From Paenibacillus sp. OK003 (lineage in GTDB: Bacteria > Bacillota > Bacilli > Paenibacillales > Paenibacillaceae), in NCBI RefSeq assembly GCF_900109515.1, contig NZ_FOBD01000005.1:1-64000 (forward strand): 64,000 nucleotides of DNA, written 5' to 3'. Shown piece after piece: positions 35,358 through 43,980 of the stretch (the first letter of the stretch is position 1; the number at the start of each line of letters is the position of its first letter). Made by a program: the position numbers and the translations under genes. The notes beneath the pieces are model-generated. The model saw nothing but the letters and a program-made list of their open reading frames with translations, made no database searches and was not told where the DNA came from.

Positions 35358-36146
35358 TTAGTGTGTCTCTTCGTCCAGAAACGGTTTGTTCACCGCATAA
35401 TACATGAAGCCCATCAACAGCACGCCGCCCACCAGATTGCCGAGCGTGACCGGAATCAGGTTATGAATAACCCCGCCGAATGAGATCGTCCCTGGATGGT
35501 TCAGTACCAGCGCAATCGCAAACGTACACATATTGGCGACGCTGTGCTCATATCCCGAGATGAAGAAACAGAAGACAAAGAGCATCATGGCGAACATTTT
35601 TGCACCATTCTCCTTCATGAACATTGGCACAAAGAACGCCAAACATACGAGCCAGTTACACAGAATGCCCCGGAAGAAGAGCTGCATGGCTGGTGCCTCC
35701 ATCTTGTGCTCTACGACACTCAGCAGAAAACCATTCACCTGAGATGAATCGAACAGACCCGTCAGGTAGATTAACAAGGCAAATACCGCCGCACCCATCA
35801 GATTTCCACTGTAACTTGCAATCCACAGCTTCACCACTTCGAACCATTTCAGTTTCTTGCGTAAGGCGGCATAGGTGTAATAGAACGTATTTCCTGTGAA
35901 CAAATCACCGCCACCATAGGCGATCAGAATAATTGCCGCGCCGAACGTGAGGGCAGCCATAGGGTATGTAAAAGGGGAATCCTCCATATAAAAGAAGTTA
36001 CCCGTCTTGAACGCCACGATGACGCCAAACCCGATAAACATGCTGGCGAGCATGGAGCGTGCAAGGTACCTGATCAAGCTTTGTTTGTAAATCTTGTGTT
36101 TCTTCAGCGCGAGCTTCTCAACGTTGCGTAAACCTTCCGTTTCCAT
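35358..36146 (-). CDS. Formate/nitrite transporter family channel
   Basis: A 262-residue FNT channel protein with six predicted helices, likely a pentamer carrying a small monovalent anion such as formate or nitrite. The signature segments are GGGDLFTGNTFYY near 82-94, NLMGAAVFALLIYL near 122-135 and the conserved pore element CFFISGYEHSVANM near 205-218 with the FNT-typical histidine (HSVANM). The N-terminus is basic and cytosolic. A TTGCG-type context gives no regulator. It stands alone, so the substrate (formate versus nitrite) cannot be told. Confidence 0.9.
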   Translation of the reverse strand: METEGLRNVEKLALKKHKIYKQSLIRYLARSMLASMFIGFGVIVAFKTGNFFYMEDSPFTYPMAALTFGAAIILIAYGGGDLFTGNTFYYTYAALRKKLKWFEVVKLWIASYSGNLMGAAVFALLIYLTGLFDSSQVNGFLLSVVEHKMEAPAMQLFFRGILCNWLVCLAFFVPMFMKENGAKMFAMMLFVFCFFISGYEHSVANMCTFAIALVLNHPGTISFGGVIHNLIPVTLGNLVGGVLLMGFMYYAVNKPFLDEETH

Positions 36147-36250
36147 AATTCGCCTCCCGTTTTCCTGATGTCTTGTTTACATTATAACGAAAATATGGAA
36201 GTTGGGGAGGGTTGGCCTGGATTTGTGATCTTTATTTAATAGGATAAGAA

Positions 36251-36469
36251 CTAAGGGCTGGGCGGAAGAGGGATTGGACGAGCTGCCAGCGCCTCCTCCA
36301 CAATCTGTTCGGGTGTCAGGTCTCGATCATCCCAGAAAATCAGATTGCTGATCTCCGCATAAGGCATCTCTTGCTCTAACTTGGTTAGCATCTCATCCAG
36401 TTCATCTTCGGTTCCTTCGGCATTCATCAGTTTGCGAACCCATTCGACCAAATGCAAATGGTTAGACAT
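36251..36469 (-). CDS. Small protein related to colicin/pyocin immunity (Im9-like) family
   Basis: 72 residues, rich in Asp/Glu. The pattern matches the four-helix colicin E/pyocin immunity fold: LVEWVRKLMNAEGTEDELDEMLTKLEQEM (helices 1-2), ISNLIFWDDRDLTPEQIVEEALAARP (helix 3 and following). It parallels the ...DLIFYP...PEGIVKEIKEWR segment of Im proteins, where the residues in this region hold the nuclease. Similar Gram-positive proteins are sometimes named e9imm. Start at 36469 follows CAGGAGGT by 7 nt inside a longer reading. No matching HNH nuclease gene is next to it, so whether it is an orphan immunity or has another job is open. Confidence 0.6.
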   Translation of the reverse strand: MSNHLHLVEWVRKLMNAEGTEDELDEMLTKLEQEMPYAEISNLIFWDDRDLTPEQIVEEALAARPIPLPPSP

Positions 36470-36694
36470 GTCGATACCTCCTGAATGATTCACAGAGTGA
36501 ATAATCTAGTCTTTCATGGGTTGATCCAATGGATCATACGTAACGATCACCGGTAAAAATTTGGGCTCAAGCATCCAAAAGTATAATCGCAACAAGAACA
36601 ATTACTGTACGTTTAGCGAGACGGGTCAGATGGATTCCCCCATTATCGTAAAATGATTTTTACCAATTAATGAAGGTCCATCTATAACCAGATG

Positions 36695-37684
36695 TCACTC
36701 CACGAGTATAGCAAGATTGCCAAATTGCTCTCCCTTTTCCATACGTTCGAATGCTTTCGCTGTGTCCTGTAGCGGATATATACCATCGATTACAGGATGT
36801 ATATTATGTTGCTCCACCCATTGCAGCATCTGGATAAACTCTTCACGGCTGCCCATGGAGGTGCCGATCAGACTAACTTGCGGGAAAAAGATCGAGCGGA
36901 TCGGAACATTCAGATCATCTCCCGAGCTTGCGCCATACATCACGATACGTCCACCTGGTCTGATTATATCAAAATATTTGGGGAACATGGCTTGTCCGAT
37001 GCTATCCAAGATGAAATCAACAGGATCAAGGTCGTTCTGCAAACTCCAGTCTGCATGACTGTCCAGAGCTTGGAAAGCGCCCAGATGCAGGGCCTCATGT
37101 CTCTTCGCTTCACTTCGGGATGTAACGGATACCTTGGCACCAGCGGCTGCGGCCATGAGCAGGGCATAGGTCGCTACACCGCCGCCAATGCCGGGAATGA
37201 GGATATGTTCACCCTGCTTAAGTCCGCCACGAGTGAATAGGGCGCGGTATGCTGTCAAAGCCGAAAGGGACAACACCCCTGCTTCCGCCCAGGATAGATG
37301 AGAGGGTTTGGGCAAGGCATTTCTGGCAGGCAGCGTAATATATTGTGCGAGAGTTCCATCCGTAGGGCCCCCTACAATATCGGGCACAATGGGCACGTCT
37401 ACTGCGTGGTCCCAACCAAGAGTAGGGTGGATAATGACCTCATCACCTACAGATAAGTCGTGTACACCTTCGCCAATCTCAACGATTACACCTGCCCCAT
37501 CGGAACCAAGAATGAGCGGCGTGTCCTGGAAGGTACGTCCTACCATGATGAACAGATCACGATGATTAATTCCAGCAGATTTCAGTTGGATCTGTACTTC
37601 ACCGGCTTCTGGTGCCCGAGATGTTGACTCTGTATATTGAAGACCTTCAAGGCCGCTTTGGCCGGAATGTATAATAGCTTTCAT
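36695..37684 (-). CDS. Zinc-type alcohol dehydrogenase-like (MDR) oxidoreductase
   Basis: A 329-residue NAD(P)H-dependent medium-chain dehydrogenase/reductase. It has the GroES-like domain (AGINHRDLFIMVGRTF, PLILGSDGAGVIVEIGEGV near 55-75) and the Rossmann motif IPGIGGGVATYALLMAAAAGAKV near 152-174. Zinc ligand cysteines of classic alcohol dehydrogenases are absent, so it belongs with the zinc-free quinone oxidoreductase-like group. Start at 37684 follows AAGGAGG. It is divergent from a LysR gene that likely regulates it. Confidence 0.85.
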   Translation of the reverse strand: MKAIIHSGQSGLEGLQYTESTSRAPEAGEVQIQLKSAGINHRDLFIMVGRTFQDTPLILGSDGAGVIVEIGEGVHDLSVGDEVIIHPTLGWDHAVDVPIVPDIVGGPTDGTLAQYITLPARNALPKPSHLSWAEAGVLSLSALTAYRALFTRGGLKQGEHILIPGIGGGVATYALLMAAAAGAKVSVTSRSEAKRHEALHLGAFQALDSHADWSLQNDLDPVDFILDSIGQAMFPKYFDIIRPGGRIVMYGASSGDDLNVPIRSIFFPQVSLIGTSMGSREEFIQMLQWVEQHNIHPVIDGIYPLQDTAKAFERMEKGEQFGNLAILVE

Positions 37685-37821
37685 TTTCAAAATTCCTCCT
37701 TGTGTATACAAAAACTTCACTACTGAGCCTCATTGTACAGATGGGGCAGATTCACGTAAAATGAACAAAAATGAATGTCAGTATCAATTCAGATCATAGA
37801 TAACAAGCAGGTGATCAGGGC

Positions 37822-38697
37822 ATGGATGCAGGAGATTTGAAAATATTTCAGGCGGTTGCCCGCGAAGGCAGTATCAGCAAGGCAGCATTAGCGCTGAATT
37901 ATGTGCAATCCAATGTAACAACACGAATTAAAAAGTTGGAGGATCAGCTGCAAGTACCGCTGTTTCATCGCTCCAACCGGGGCATGTCGCTCACACCAGC
38001 GGGTGAGAATTTACTGGGATATGCGGATAAAATATTACATTTGTTATATGAAGCGGAGCAGGCAACGCAGATCGGAAATCCACCTTCAGGTATGCTTCGT
38101 GTTGGTGCGATTGAGACCGCAGCCTCCAGTTATCTGACGCCGCTGCTCGCTGAATACCGTTTATGTTACCCCGAGGTTCAGCATTCGTTAATTACAGGGG
38201 GTACACATGAACTCAATCAGAAGGTCATTCAACATGAGCTGCATGGGGCTTTAATATATGGACCGGTCGACCACCCTGAGCTGAACTATATGAAAGTGTA
38301 CGACGAAGAGTTGGTACTGATTGCCGAACCGGGAACCCATGACCTGCATGATTTATTGTGCAAACCGATGTTGTTTTTTGAAGTAGGCTGTACCCATCGT
38401 GCGCAGGCTGAAGCCTTTTTGAAAGATCAAGGCGTGCACACCCTCAATGTCACGGAATACGGAACACTGGACACTATTCTGAATGGCGTATCTGCAGGGT
38501 TGGGTGTGTCATTGCTCCCACGCTCCTCGGTTACTAAAGCAGAGCGAAGAGGCGAGGTTGCAGTGTTATCTTTGCCTGATCAATACCGCAGGTTGGAAGT
38601 GGGATTTGTGCATTCTCGGAGTGAGCATCGATCCGGGGCGCTGGATGCATTGGTGCAGATCATAACGAACCAAAAAACCAGAACAATAAAGGAGTAA
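37822..38697 (+). CDS. LysR-family transcriptional regulator
   Basis: 291 residues with the LysR HTH at the N-terminus (MDAGDLKIFQAVAREGSISKAALALNYVQSNVTTRIKKLEDQL, residues 1-43; FHRSNRGMSLTPAGENLL) and a type II periplasmic-binding-like effector domain (from about 90). The YVQSNVT variant of QPAVS is typical of the cysteine/aromatic-sensing group. It is divergent from the MDR gene (138 bp between starts) and followed after 6 nt by the threonine-aldolase-like gene, so it may control either. Confidence 0.9.
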   Translation: MDAGDLKIFQAVAREGSISKAALALNYVQSNVTTRIKKLEDQLQVPLFHRSNRGMSLTPAGENLLGYADKILHLLYEAEQATQIGNPPSGMLRVGAIETAASSYLTPLLAEYRLCYPEVQHSLITGGTHELNQKVIQHELHGALIYGPVDHPELNYMKVYDEELVLIAEPGTHDLHDLLCKPMLFFEVGCTHRAQAEAFLKDQGVHTLNVTEYGTLDTILNGVSAGLGVSLLPRSSVTKAERRGEVAVLSLPDQYRRLEVGFVHSRSEHRSGALDALVQIITNQKTRTIKE

Positions 38698-38703
38698 ATA
38701 ACC

Positions 38704-39804
38704 TTGAAGAATACAGAGTTAACATTAGCGGAAGCTTTTAATCAGGCAGAGTTTATTATAGGCGGTCACGGAAGTCGTAAAGTCAAAGTACTTCAGAAAG
38801 CGCTGGAGCAGGTGGATGGGGAACAGTATAGTGATCATTATGGCAACGGTAAAATCATTGATCAATTCCAGCAGCAGATGGCTGACGTTCTGGGTAAAGA
38901 ATCGGCTGTATTTTTCCCCAGTGGTACGATGGCACAGCAAATCGCCTTACGTATCTGGTGTGATCGCAAAGGCATCAAGCGAGTAGCCTATCACCCTTTA
39001 TCCCACCTGGAAATCCATGAGGAAGACGCACTGAAGGAACTGCATCAGATTGAATCCATTTTGCTGGCGGATAAGGACCGATTGATTCGATTGGAAGATG
39101 TGGAGGGGATGAATGAAGAGATTTCCTGCCTGCTGCTTGAACTGCCTCAACGCGAGATTGGTGGACAATTGCCTGCCTATGAAGAGTTGGAGGCCATCTC
39201 GGCCTATTGCCGTGAACGCGGGATCAAACTTCATCTGGACGGGGCACGTTTGTTCGAAATCACGCCTTATTATCAGAAAACACCAGCCGAGATTTGCAGT
39301 CTGTTTGATAGTGTCTACGTGTCTTTTTACAAAGGCATTGGAGGAATCGCTGGGGCTATATTGGCAGGGGATACGGATGTGATGCAAGAGTCGAAAATAT
39401 GGAAGCGTCGGCACGGCGGCGATCTGATCGGCCTATATCCATATATTCTTAGTTCTCAATATTATTTCAATGAACGAATTGGCAAAATGGGACTTTATTA
39501 TGAGCAGGCAAAGGAACTTGCTTCCTTGTTAAATGCGTGTCACGGTATACGTACATTGCCAGAAGTACCCGTCTCCAATATGTTTCACGTACATTTTCCC
39601 TTGGCCCAAGCCGAGGTGGAGCGTATTCTGGCATCCATGACTCAGCAATTTGGCCTAGGGATTACTTCTTACTTGCAGCAGACCAGTGCTCATAGCTGTG
39701 CCTTTGAATTGTCAACGGGGGATCGTTATCAGAATGTACCCAAGGACAAGCTGCGTTCAGCGCTGGAATGGCTGGATGAAGAACTACGGAAACATGTGAA
39801 CTAA
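38704..39804 (+). CDS. Threonine aldolase-like PLP enzyme
   Basis: Beta-eliminating lyase/threonine aldolase family, 366 residues, cytosolic, cleaving L-threonine or related beta-hydroxy amino acids to glycine and an aldehyde. SGTMAQQIALR (phosphate-binding) lies near 77-87, the LHLDGARLFEI Asp near 179, and the Schiff-base Lys in SVYVSFYKGIGGIAGAIL near 207. TTG start with AAGGAGT about 8 nt upstream; the LysR gene ends 6 nt before it. LtaE-like by family; B-class specificity is not decidable. Confidence 0.82.
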   Translation: MKNTELTLAEAFNQAEFIIGGHGSRKVKVLQKALEQVDGEQYSDHYGNGKIIDQFQQQMADVLGKESAVFFPSGTMAQQIALRIWCDRKGIKRVAYHPLSHLEIHEEDALKELHQIESILLADKDRLIRLEDVEGMNEEISCLLLELPQREIGGQLPAYEELEAISAYCRERGIKLHLDGARLFEITPYYQKTPAEICSLFDSVYVSFYKGIGGIAGAILAGDTDVMQESKIWKRRHGGDLIGLYPYILSSQYYFNERIGKMGLYYEQAKELASLLNACHGIRTLPEVPVSNMFHVHFPLAQAEVERILASMTQQFGLGITSYLQQTSAHSCAFELSTGDRYQNVPKDKLRSALEWLDEELRKHVN

Positions 39805-39825
39805 AATAAAGCTATGGTTATTCTG

Positions 39826-39855
39826 CCTTATCCACTTGCTGGATAGGGTATTTTT
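39826..39855 (+). terminator. Terminator of LysR-aldolase unit
   Basis: CCTTATCCA and TGGATAGGG (with G-T) form an 8-9 bp stem around CTTGC, followed by TATTTTT. Confidence 0.8.
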
Positions 39856-40004
39856 GTTGCAGGAAAAGAAAGATAGGTGACGAAAGGTACTTTAATGCAG
39901 CAATAACAGTAATAATGCAGCTTCTGGTATCATCGTGTCGTTAATAGTGAACATATTTGTGGACCAAAATTTCATTGATTTTCATTTATAGAGGAGGAGT
40001 TCAA

Positions 40005-40475
40005 GTGGAGTCGATAGGTTTGGAACCCATTCGTGATCTTTTGGTTGAAGCTTACCATACAACCATGGGAGAAGGGTGTACTCCTGAAAGGCAACAGAGC
40101 ATAGAGCATTTTGAGCAAAAGCATAACGTGAAATTGCCCGCAGTGTATCGTCAGCTCTTGCTTGAATTTGGTGCATGCAACTTTGGCGATCCTGCCTTGT
40201 ATTCGGTGGAAGAATTGGATTGGGCGTATCCCGGGTTCCTGGTTGTATACCGTGAATATGAGAAGGAATACGAGTTGCACGTTGAGCTACAACCATTCCC
40301 GATTGGTGGATTTGGCGAAGGAAGCATCGCTATACTGGATCAAACTTCCGGTAAGGTCCTGATGTTGATCCACGATGCGGGAGAACTGCCTCTTCGTGAG
40401 ATTGCCGTGGAATTTAATGAATTAATGATGATGCTGGCTGAATCAGCCATTTGGGTTCAGGAACAGATGAATTAA
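40005..40475 (+). CDS. SMI1/KNR4 (SUKH) family protein
   Basis: 156 residues of the SUKH superfamily, whose bacterial members are often immunity proteins to contact-dependent or T7SS toxins. Family signature: SIEHFEQKHNVKLPAVYRQLLLEFGACNFGDP (helix plus strand) and LQPFPIGGFGEGSIAILDQTSGKVLMLIHDAG. The GTG start at 40005 has GAGGAGGAG 5-6 nt upstream; a longer ORF from 39957 would put that site within it. It lies 33 nt before a LysR gene. No toxin gene is adjacent, and the nearest candidate is the WXG100 protein 5 kb away. Confidence 0.78.
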   Translation: MESIGLEPIRDLLVEAYHTTMGEGCTPERQQSIEHFEQKHNVKLPAVYRQLLLEFGACNFGDPALYSVEELDWAYPGFLVVYREYEKEYELHVELQPFPIGGFGEGSIAILDQTSGKVLMLIHDAGELPLREIAVEFNELMMMLAESAIWVQEQMN

Positions 40476-40507
40476 CAGGTTAGTCGGAAGGGAAGTACAT
40501 CAGACGT

Positions 40508-41407
40508 ATGGATATTCGAAAATTACGATACTTTATCACCGTGGCGGAGGAGCTTCATTTCCACCGTGCGGCTGAGAAATTAAATATGACGCAACCGCCG
40601 CTGAGCCAGCAGATTCAGAATCTGGAAGAAGAGCTCGGCGTGAAGCTGTTGGAACGCACGAAAAAAATGGTTCGTCTCACGGCAGCCGGTGCCGTGTTTC
40701 TGGAACAGGCGAGGCTGATCATGGCCCAACTTGAGCGATCCATCCAGCTTACGCAGAAGGCTGACCAGGGGATCATTGGACATTTAACGGTTGCTTTTGT
40801 GGATTCGGCTTCAGGGAGTATTATGGTCGATGTGTTGAGAAAATTCCGTGCGGCGTACCCGCAGATTGAACTTACGTTGCACGAGATGACCTCGTCCGAA
40901 CAATTGCAGGCACTAGCAGATGGACAGATCCATATTGGATTTTTGCGGTATCAGGATCATAACGGACATTTGTCATTCCGAGTCTGTCAGACGGAAACAT
41001 TAATCGCAGTGCTGCCAGACCATCACCCTTTAGCTTCACAGACTCAGGTGTCAATAACAGAACTAGCGGACGAAGAATTTATTTTATTCCCACGGCATCT
41101 GGGTTCTCCGTTCCATCGTCTCGTTCTGGATTATTGCAGGGAGCATGGTGTAGATCCTCGTATTACACAGGAAGCCATTCAGATGTACACGATTGTGAAT
41201 CTCGTTGCAGCGGGCATGGGTATATCCATCGTTCCTTCTTCAGTAGATGTGTTCGAGCGGAGGGGTGTGGTATTTCTACCATTAGCAGAAAGTCCGCCCT
41301 CCGTACCGTTGTACACGGCATGGCGGACGGACATGAATCAGGAAGTGATTTCCCGTTTTATGAATATTGTAGATGAATGTGTTGATGTGGAATATAAGTT
41401 GAGCTAA
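40508..41407 (+). CDS. LysR-family transcriptional regulator
   Basis: 299 residues. The HTH begins MDIRKLRYFITVAEELHFHRAAEKLNMTQPPLSQQIQNLEEELG, typical of the CatR/BenM-like or AlsR-like group (TQPPLSQQI). The effector domain starts near 90 (IIGHLTVAFVDSASGSIMVDVLRKF). It follows the SUKH gene at 33 nt and runs convergent to the aldo-keto reductase, 42 nt apart. Target genes are unknown. Confidence 0.9.
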   Translation: MDIRKLRYFITVAEELHFHRAAEKLNMTQPPLSQQIQNLEEELGVKLLERTKKMVRLTAAGAVFLEQARLIMAQLERSIQLTQKADQGIIGHLTVAFVDSASGSIMVDVLRKFRAAYPQIELTLHEMTSSEQLQALADGQIHIGFLRYQDHNGHLSFRVCQTETLIAVLPDHHPLASQTQVSITELADEEFILFPRHLGSPFHRLVLDYCREHGVDPRITQEAIQMYTIVNLVAAGMGISIVPSSVDVFERRGVVFLPLAESPPSVPLYTAWRTDMNQEVISRFMNIVDECVDVEYKLS

Positions 41408-41448
41408 AGATTATTTACACTTGCACTACGATGACCGAACAACCTATT

Positions 41449-42438
41449 TTAACCCGTTTTGGCAGGGTCTCTCTCAATCCACTCACCCAATATTTCATCA
41501 ATGCGGGACAGGATTTCCTGATCCAGTCGAACACCAGAGGCTTTCACATTCTCAAGGACTTGCTCTGGGCGCGATGCTCCAATAATGACGGATGACACAT
41601 ACGGATGCTGGAGAACCCAGGCGACGGCGAGTTGAGGGAGCGTCAGCCCGATCTCTTTCGCGAGTGGAATAAGCTGCTGCACAGCAGCCAGAACATCGTC
41701 ACGTAACCACCGACCAGCCAGATTGTTGAAAAAGGGTGCTCCTGCCTGGGCCGCTGCACGTGATCCCGCTGGCAGCGCTTCGTGCGGAATATATTTACCA
41801 GATAGTATGCCCTGAGCCAGGGGAGACCATGTAATGTGGCCAAGACCTGCTTGTGTACTTGCTGGCACAACTTCCTGCTCAATAACCCGCCATAACATTG
41901 AATACTGTGGTTGGCTCGCAATAAAAGGAACGTGAAGTTTCCGTGCCAATGCGGCTCCTTGCGCAATTTGATCCGCGCTCCATTCGCTAACTCCAATATA
42001 GTGAACCTTGCCCTGACGAACCAGATCCGCAAATGCAAGGAATGTCTCCTCCAGCGGCGTATTTGGATCATAACGGTGAGCATAATAGACATCGATATAA
42101 TCGGTCTGCAATCTTTGCAATGACGCGTTGCAGGCCTCCATGATATGTTTGCGGGAAAGTCCTCTGTCGTTGCGACCTGAGCCGGTTGGATGACAGACTT
42201 TGGTGCACAGTTCAATACTTTCTCTTCGGATCTCCTTTAGAGCATGTCCTAACACCGTTTCTGCCTTGGTGTTGGAATAGACGTCTGCCGTATCAAATGT
42301 CGTGATGCCTGCCTCCAAAGCAGCCTGGACACAGGCTTTTGCGGTTCCATCATCCACCTGTGCTCCGTGTGTAATCCAGTTGCCCAGTGAAATCTCACTG
42401 ACGGTTAGACCGCTGTTTCCCAATTTGCGATATTCCAT
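41449..42438 (-). CDS. Aldo/keto reductase
   Basis: An NADPH-dependent TIM-barrel oxidoreductase of 329 residues. Catalytic tetrad: Asp and Tyr in FDTADVYSN near 46-54, Lys in ELCTKVCHP near 80, His in VYYAHRYDPNTPLEET near 117. The C-terminal cofactor loop reads VIIGASRPEQVLENVKAS. This is the Kv-beta/IolS-like group, which often accepts glyoxal-type or phenolic aldehydes. Start at 42438 follows AGGGAGG. It is alone and convergent to the LysR gene. Confidence 0.88.
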   Translation of the reverse strand: MEYRKLGNSGLTVSEISLGNWITHGAQVDDGTAKACVQAALEAGITTFDTADVYSNTKAETVLGHALKEIRRESIELCTKVCHPTGSGRNDRGLSRKHIMEACNASLQRLQTDYIDVYYAHRYDPNTPLEETFLAFADLVRQGKVHYIGVSEWSADQIAQGAALARKLHVPFIASQPQYSMLWRVIEQEVVPASTQAGLGHITWSPLAQGILSGKYIPHEALPAGSRAAAQAGAPFFNNLAGRWLRDDVLAAVQQLIPLAKEIGLTLPQLAVAWVLQHPYVSSVIIGASRPEQVLENVKASGVRLDQEILSRIDEILGEWIERDPAKTG

Positions 42439-42578
42439 TCGTGACGCCTCCCTAAGTAATCTGGACTCCATTGTAGCAATGGCAGATTAATAGGTGAAAT
42501 ATCTTTTAACCTCATCTTTGATACGAAAAAGATATCACTGAGTTTTCTCTTGTAACAAAAATGTATAGTTAGGCTTGC

Positions 42579-43610
42579 TCATTGTTCCTGCATGTATTTG
42601 CGATAGAGGGCAGGCGTAATCTCCTCAAACTTTTTGAATATTTTAATAAAATACCCCGATTCATTGAACCCCAGTTCATCACTGATCTGTGATACGGGCA
42701 TGTCCGTAACCTCCAGCAGTTGCTTGGCCCATTTGATTTTGAGTCGTGCAATGTAAGTCGTGAAGTTCTCTCCCGTTTCTTTGGCAAACAGCCTGCTGAA
42801 ATAACTTGGACTCAGGTGGCACAGATCGGCCATTTGTTTGAGTGAGACTTGCTCACTCTTGTGACTGTGAATATATTCAAAAGCAGGTTGAAGCACCGGG
42901 CTGGAGCTCTCTGTATCACTTGGACTGTTTTTAAGATAGGCATCCGCAATCGCATTGGTCATTTCTTTTTTGATCGACTCAATATTACGGATGGAGTATC
43001 CAGGCAAAATAGTGGACAGATTCAGAGACTCCTGATGACCCGAAGCTTTCTCGAACATTTCCACCAGCAAATTTTTGTTCAGTGCTTCCTCCACGATGTA
43101 ATTACAGAGTAAAGAAAGCATGTTGGAAATTTTCACAACCTCATCATAGGTCATGACAGGCAACTGGTCATAATCGTCCTGTAATTCCTTTAGCTTTGCA
43201 GCATGCATAGGCACGTTCTTGGACGTGACGATCTGTTCCAGTTCCGTCCCTTTCTCCGGGTCAGCGAGCTTCACTTGTCCTGCCATTACGGCACCAATAT
43301 ATTTCCCATCAATCGTGATTGGAATCGCTATATCCACGATATTGAAATGACACAGGTAGACATAAGGCTCGTTCAATCGAACGGCTTCCAGACCACCGCG
43401 GGAATCACATTTCTGGCAGTAGGGGAGCAGCTCGGGATCTTTGCGAACATTTTGGCAAAAGGCCTGACAGCTGCTGTGACTGGTTACGGGAATGCCTTTA
43501 TAATCAACGGTTAGAATGGCCAGCTTGGTTACGGTGGCTAGGGAATCTTGTAGACGCTTCCATTTATTCAGGTCAAGGATTTTATTGATGTGCAGATATT
43601 CTTTAATCAT
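42579..43610 (-). CDS. AraC-family regulator with PocR sensory domain
   Basis: 343 residues. The N-terminal PocR domain (about 10-170) has the cysteine-rich segment SSCQAFCQNVRKDPELLPYCQKCDSRGG and LCHFNIVDIAIPITIDGKYIGAVMAGQV, known to bind small three-carbon diols such as glycerol/propanediol. Two AraC helix-turn-helices (LKQMADLCHLSPSYFSRLFAKETGENF, ISDELGFNESGYFIKIFKKF) follow at 240-340. It is divergent from gldA-dhaKL, so glycerol-dependent activation is a sound inference. Its gene is separated from theirs by 370 bp holding a 17-bp palindrome. Confidence 0.9.
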   Translation of the reverse strand: MIKEYLHINKILDLNKWKRLQDSLATVTKLAILTVDYKGIPVTSHSSCQAFCQNVRKDPELLPYCQKCDSRGGLEAVRLNEPYVYLCHFNIVDIAIPITIDGKYIGAVMAGQVKLADPEKGTELEQIVTSKNVPMHAAKLKELQDDYDQLPVMTYDEVVKISNMLSLLCNYIVEEALNKNLLVEMFEKASGHQESLNLSTILPGYSIRNIESIKKEMTNAIADAYLKNSPSDTESSSPVLQPAFEYIHSHKSEQVSLKQMADLCHLSPSYFSRLFAKETGENFTTYIARLKIKWAKQLLEVTDMPVSQISDELGFNESGYFIKIFKKFEEITPALYRKYMQEQ

Positions 43611-43782
43611 GGGTGGAACCCTCCATAGCTAACCTGATGAATGATTTCGTTCGTTAAAAGTTAGCAAGTTGTACATATTAAGATGAGTTAATGACGGGTA
43701 ATGTATAGATGATGTCTAAAATTAACCTATCGCATGACAATAAGATACCATGTTTCCGTTGAAAAGCAAAAAATTACGATTG

Positions 43783-43799
43783 CAAATTATAATAATTTG
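43783..43799. promoter_or_regulatory. 17-bp palindrome in the PocR-gldA divergent region
   Basis: CAAATTA, TAA, TAATTTG: a perfect inverted repeat of 7-bp arms, about 180 nt upstream of gldA. It could be an operator for the PocR regulator or another factor. The rest of the 43611-43980 gap is AT-rich without another clear element, except an AGGAGGG ribosome site before gldA. Confidence 0.45.
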
Positions 43800-43980
43800 T
43801 TATCAAAGTCCACTGTAAACCTCACATGCATGGTATATATTTAGGTTAATTGTGAGCATTTAAAATTTAATGTATAAGTTCATCCAAGAATGACATCAGG
43901 TAGCCTTGTTGTAGGTATGCAGGACATTTATGCAGTAAACGAACTTAACTTATATCATCCATAGGAGGGTCTATATCATT

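Noticed and set aside
38704..39804. Aldolase-like gene as a tryptophanase or alanine racemase
   Set aside because: The Schiff-base segment and length fit the threonine aldolase group better.
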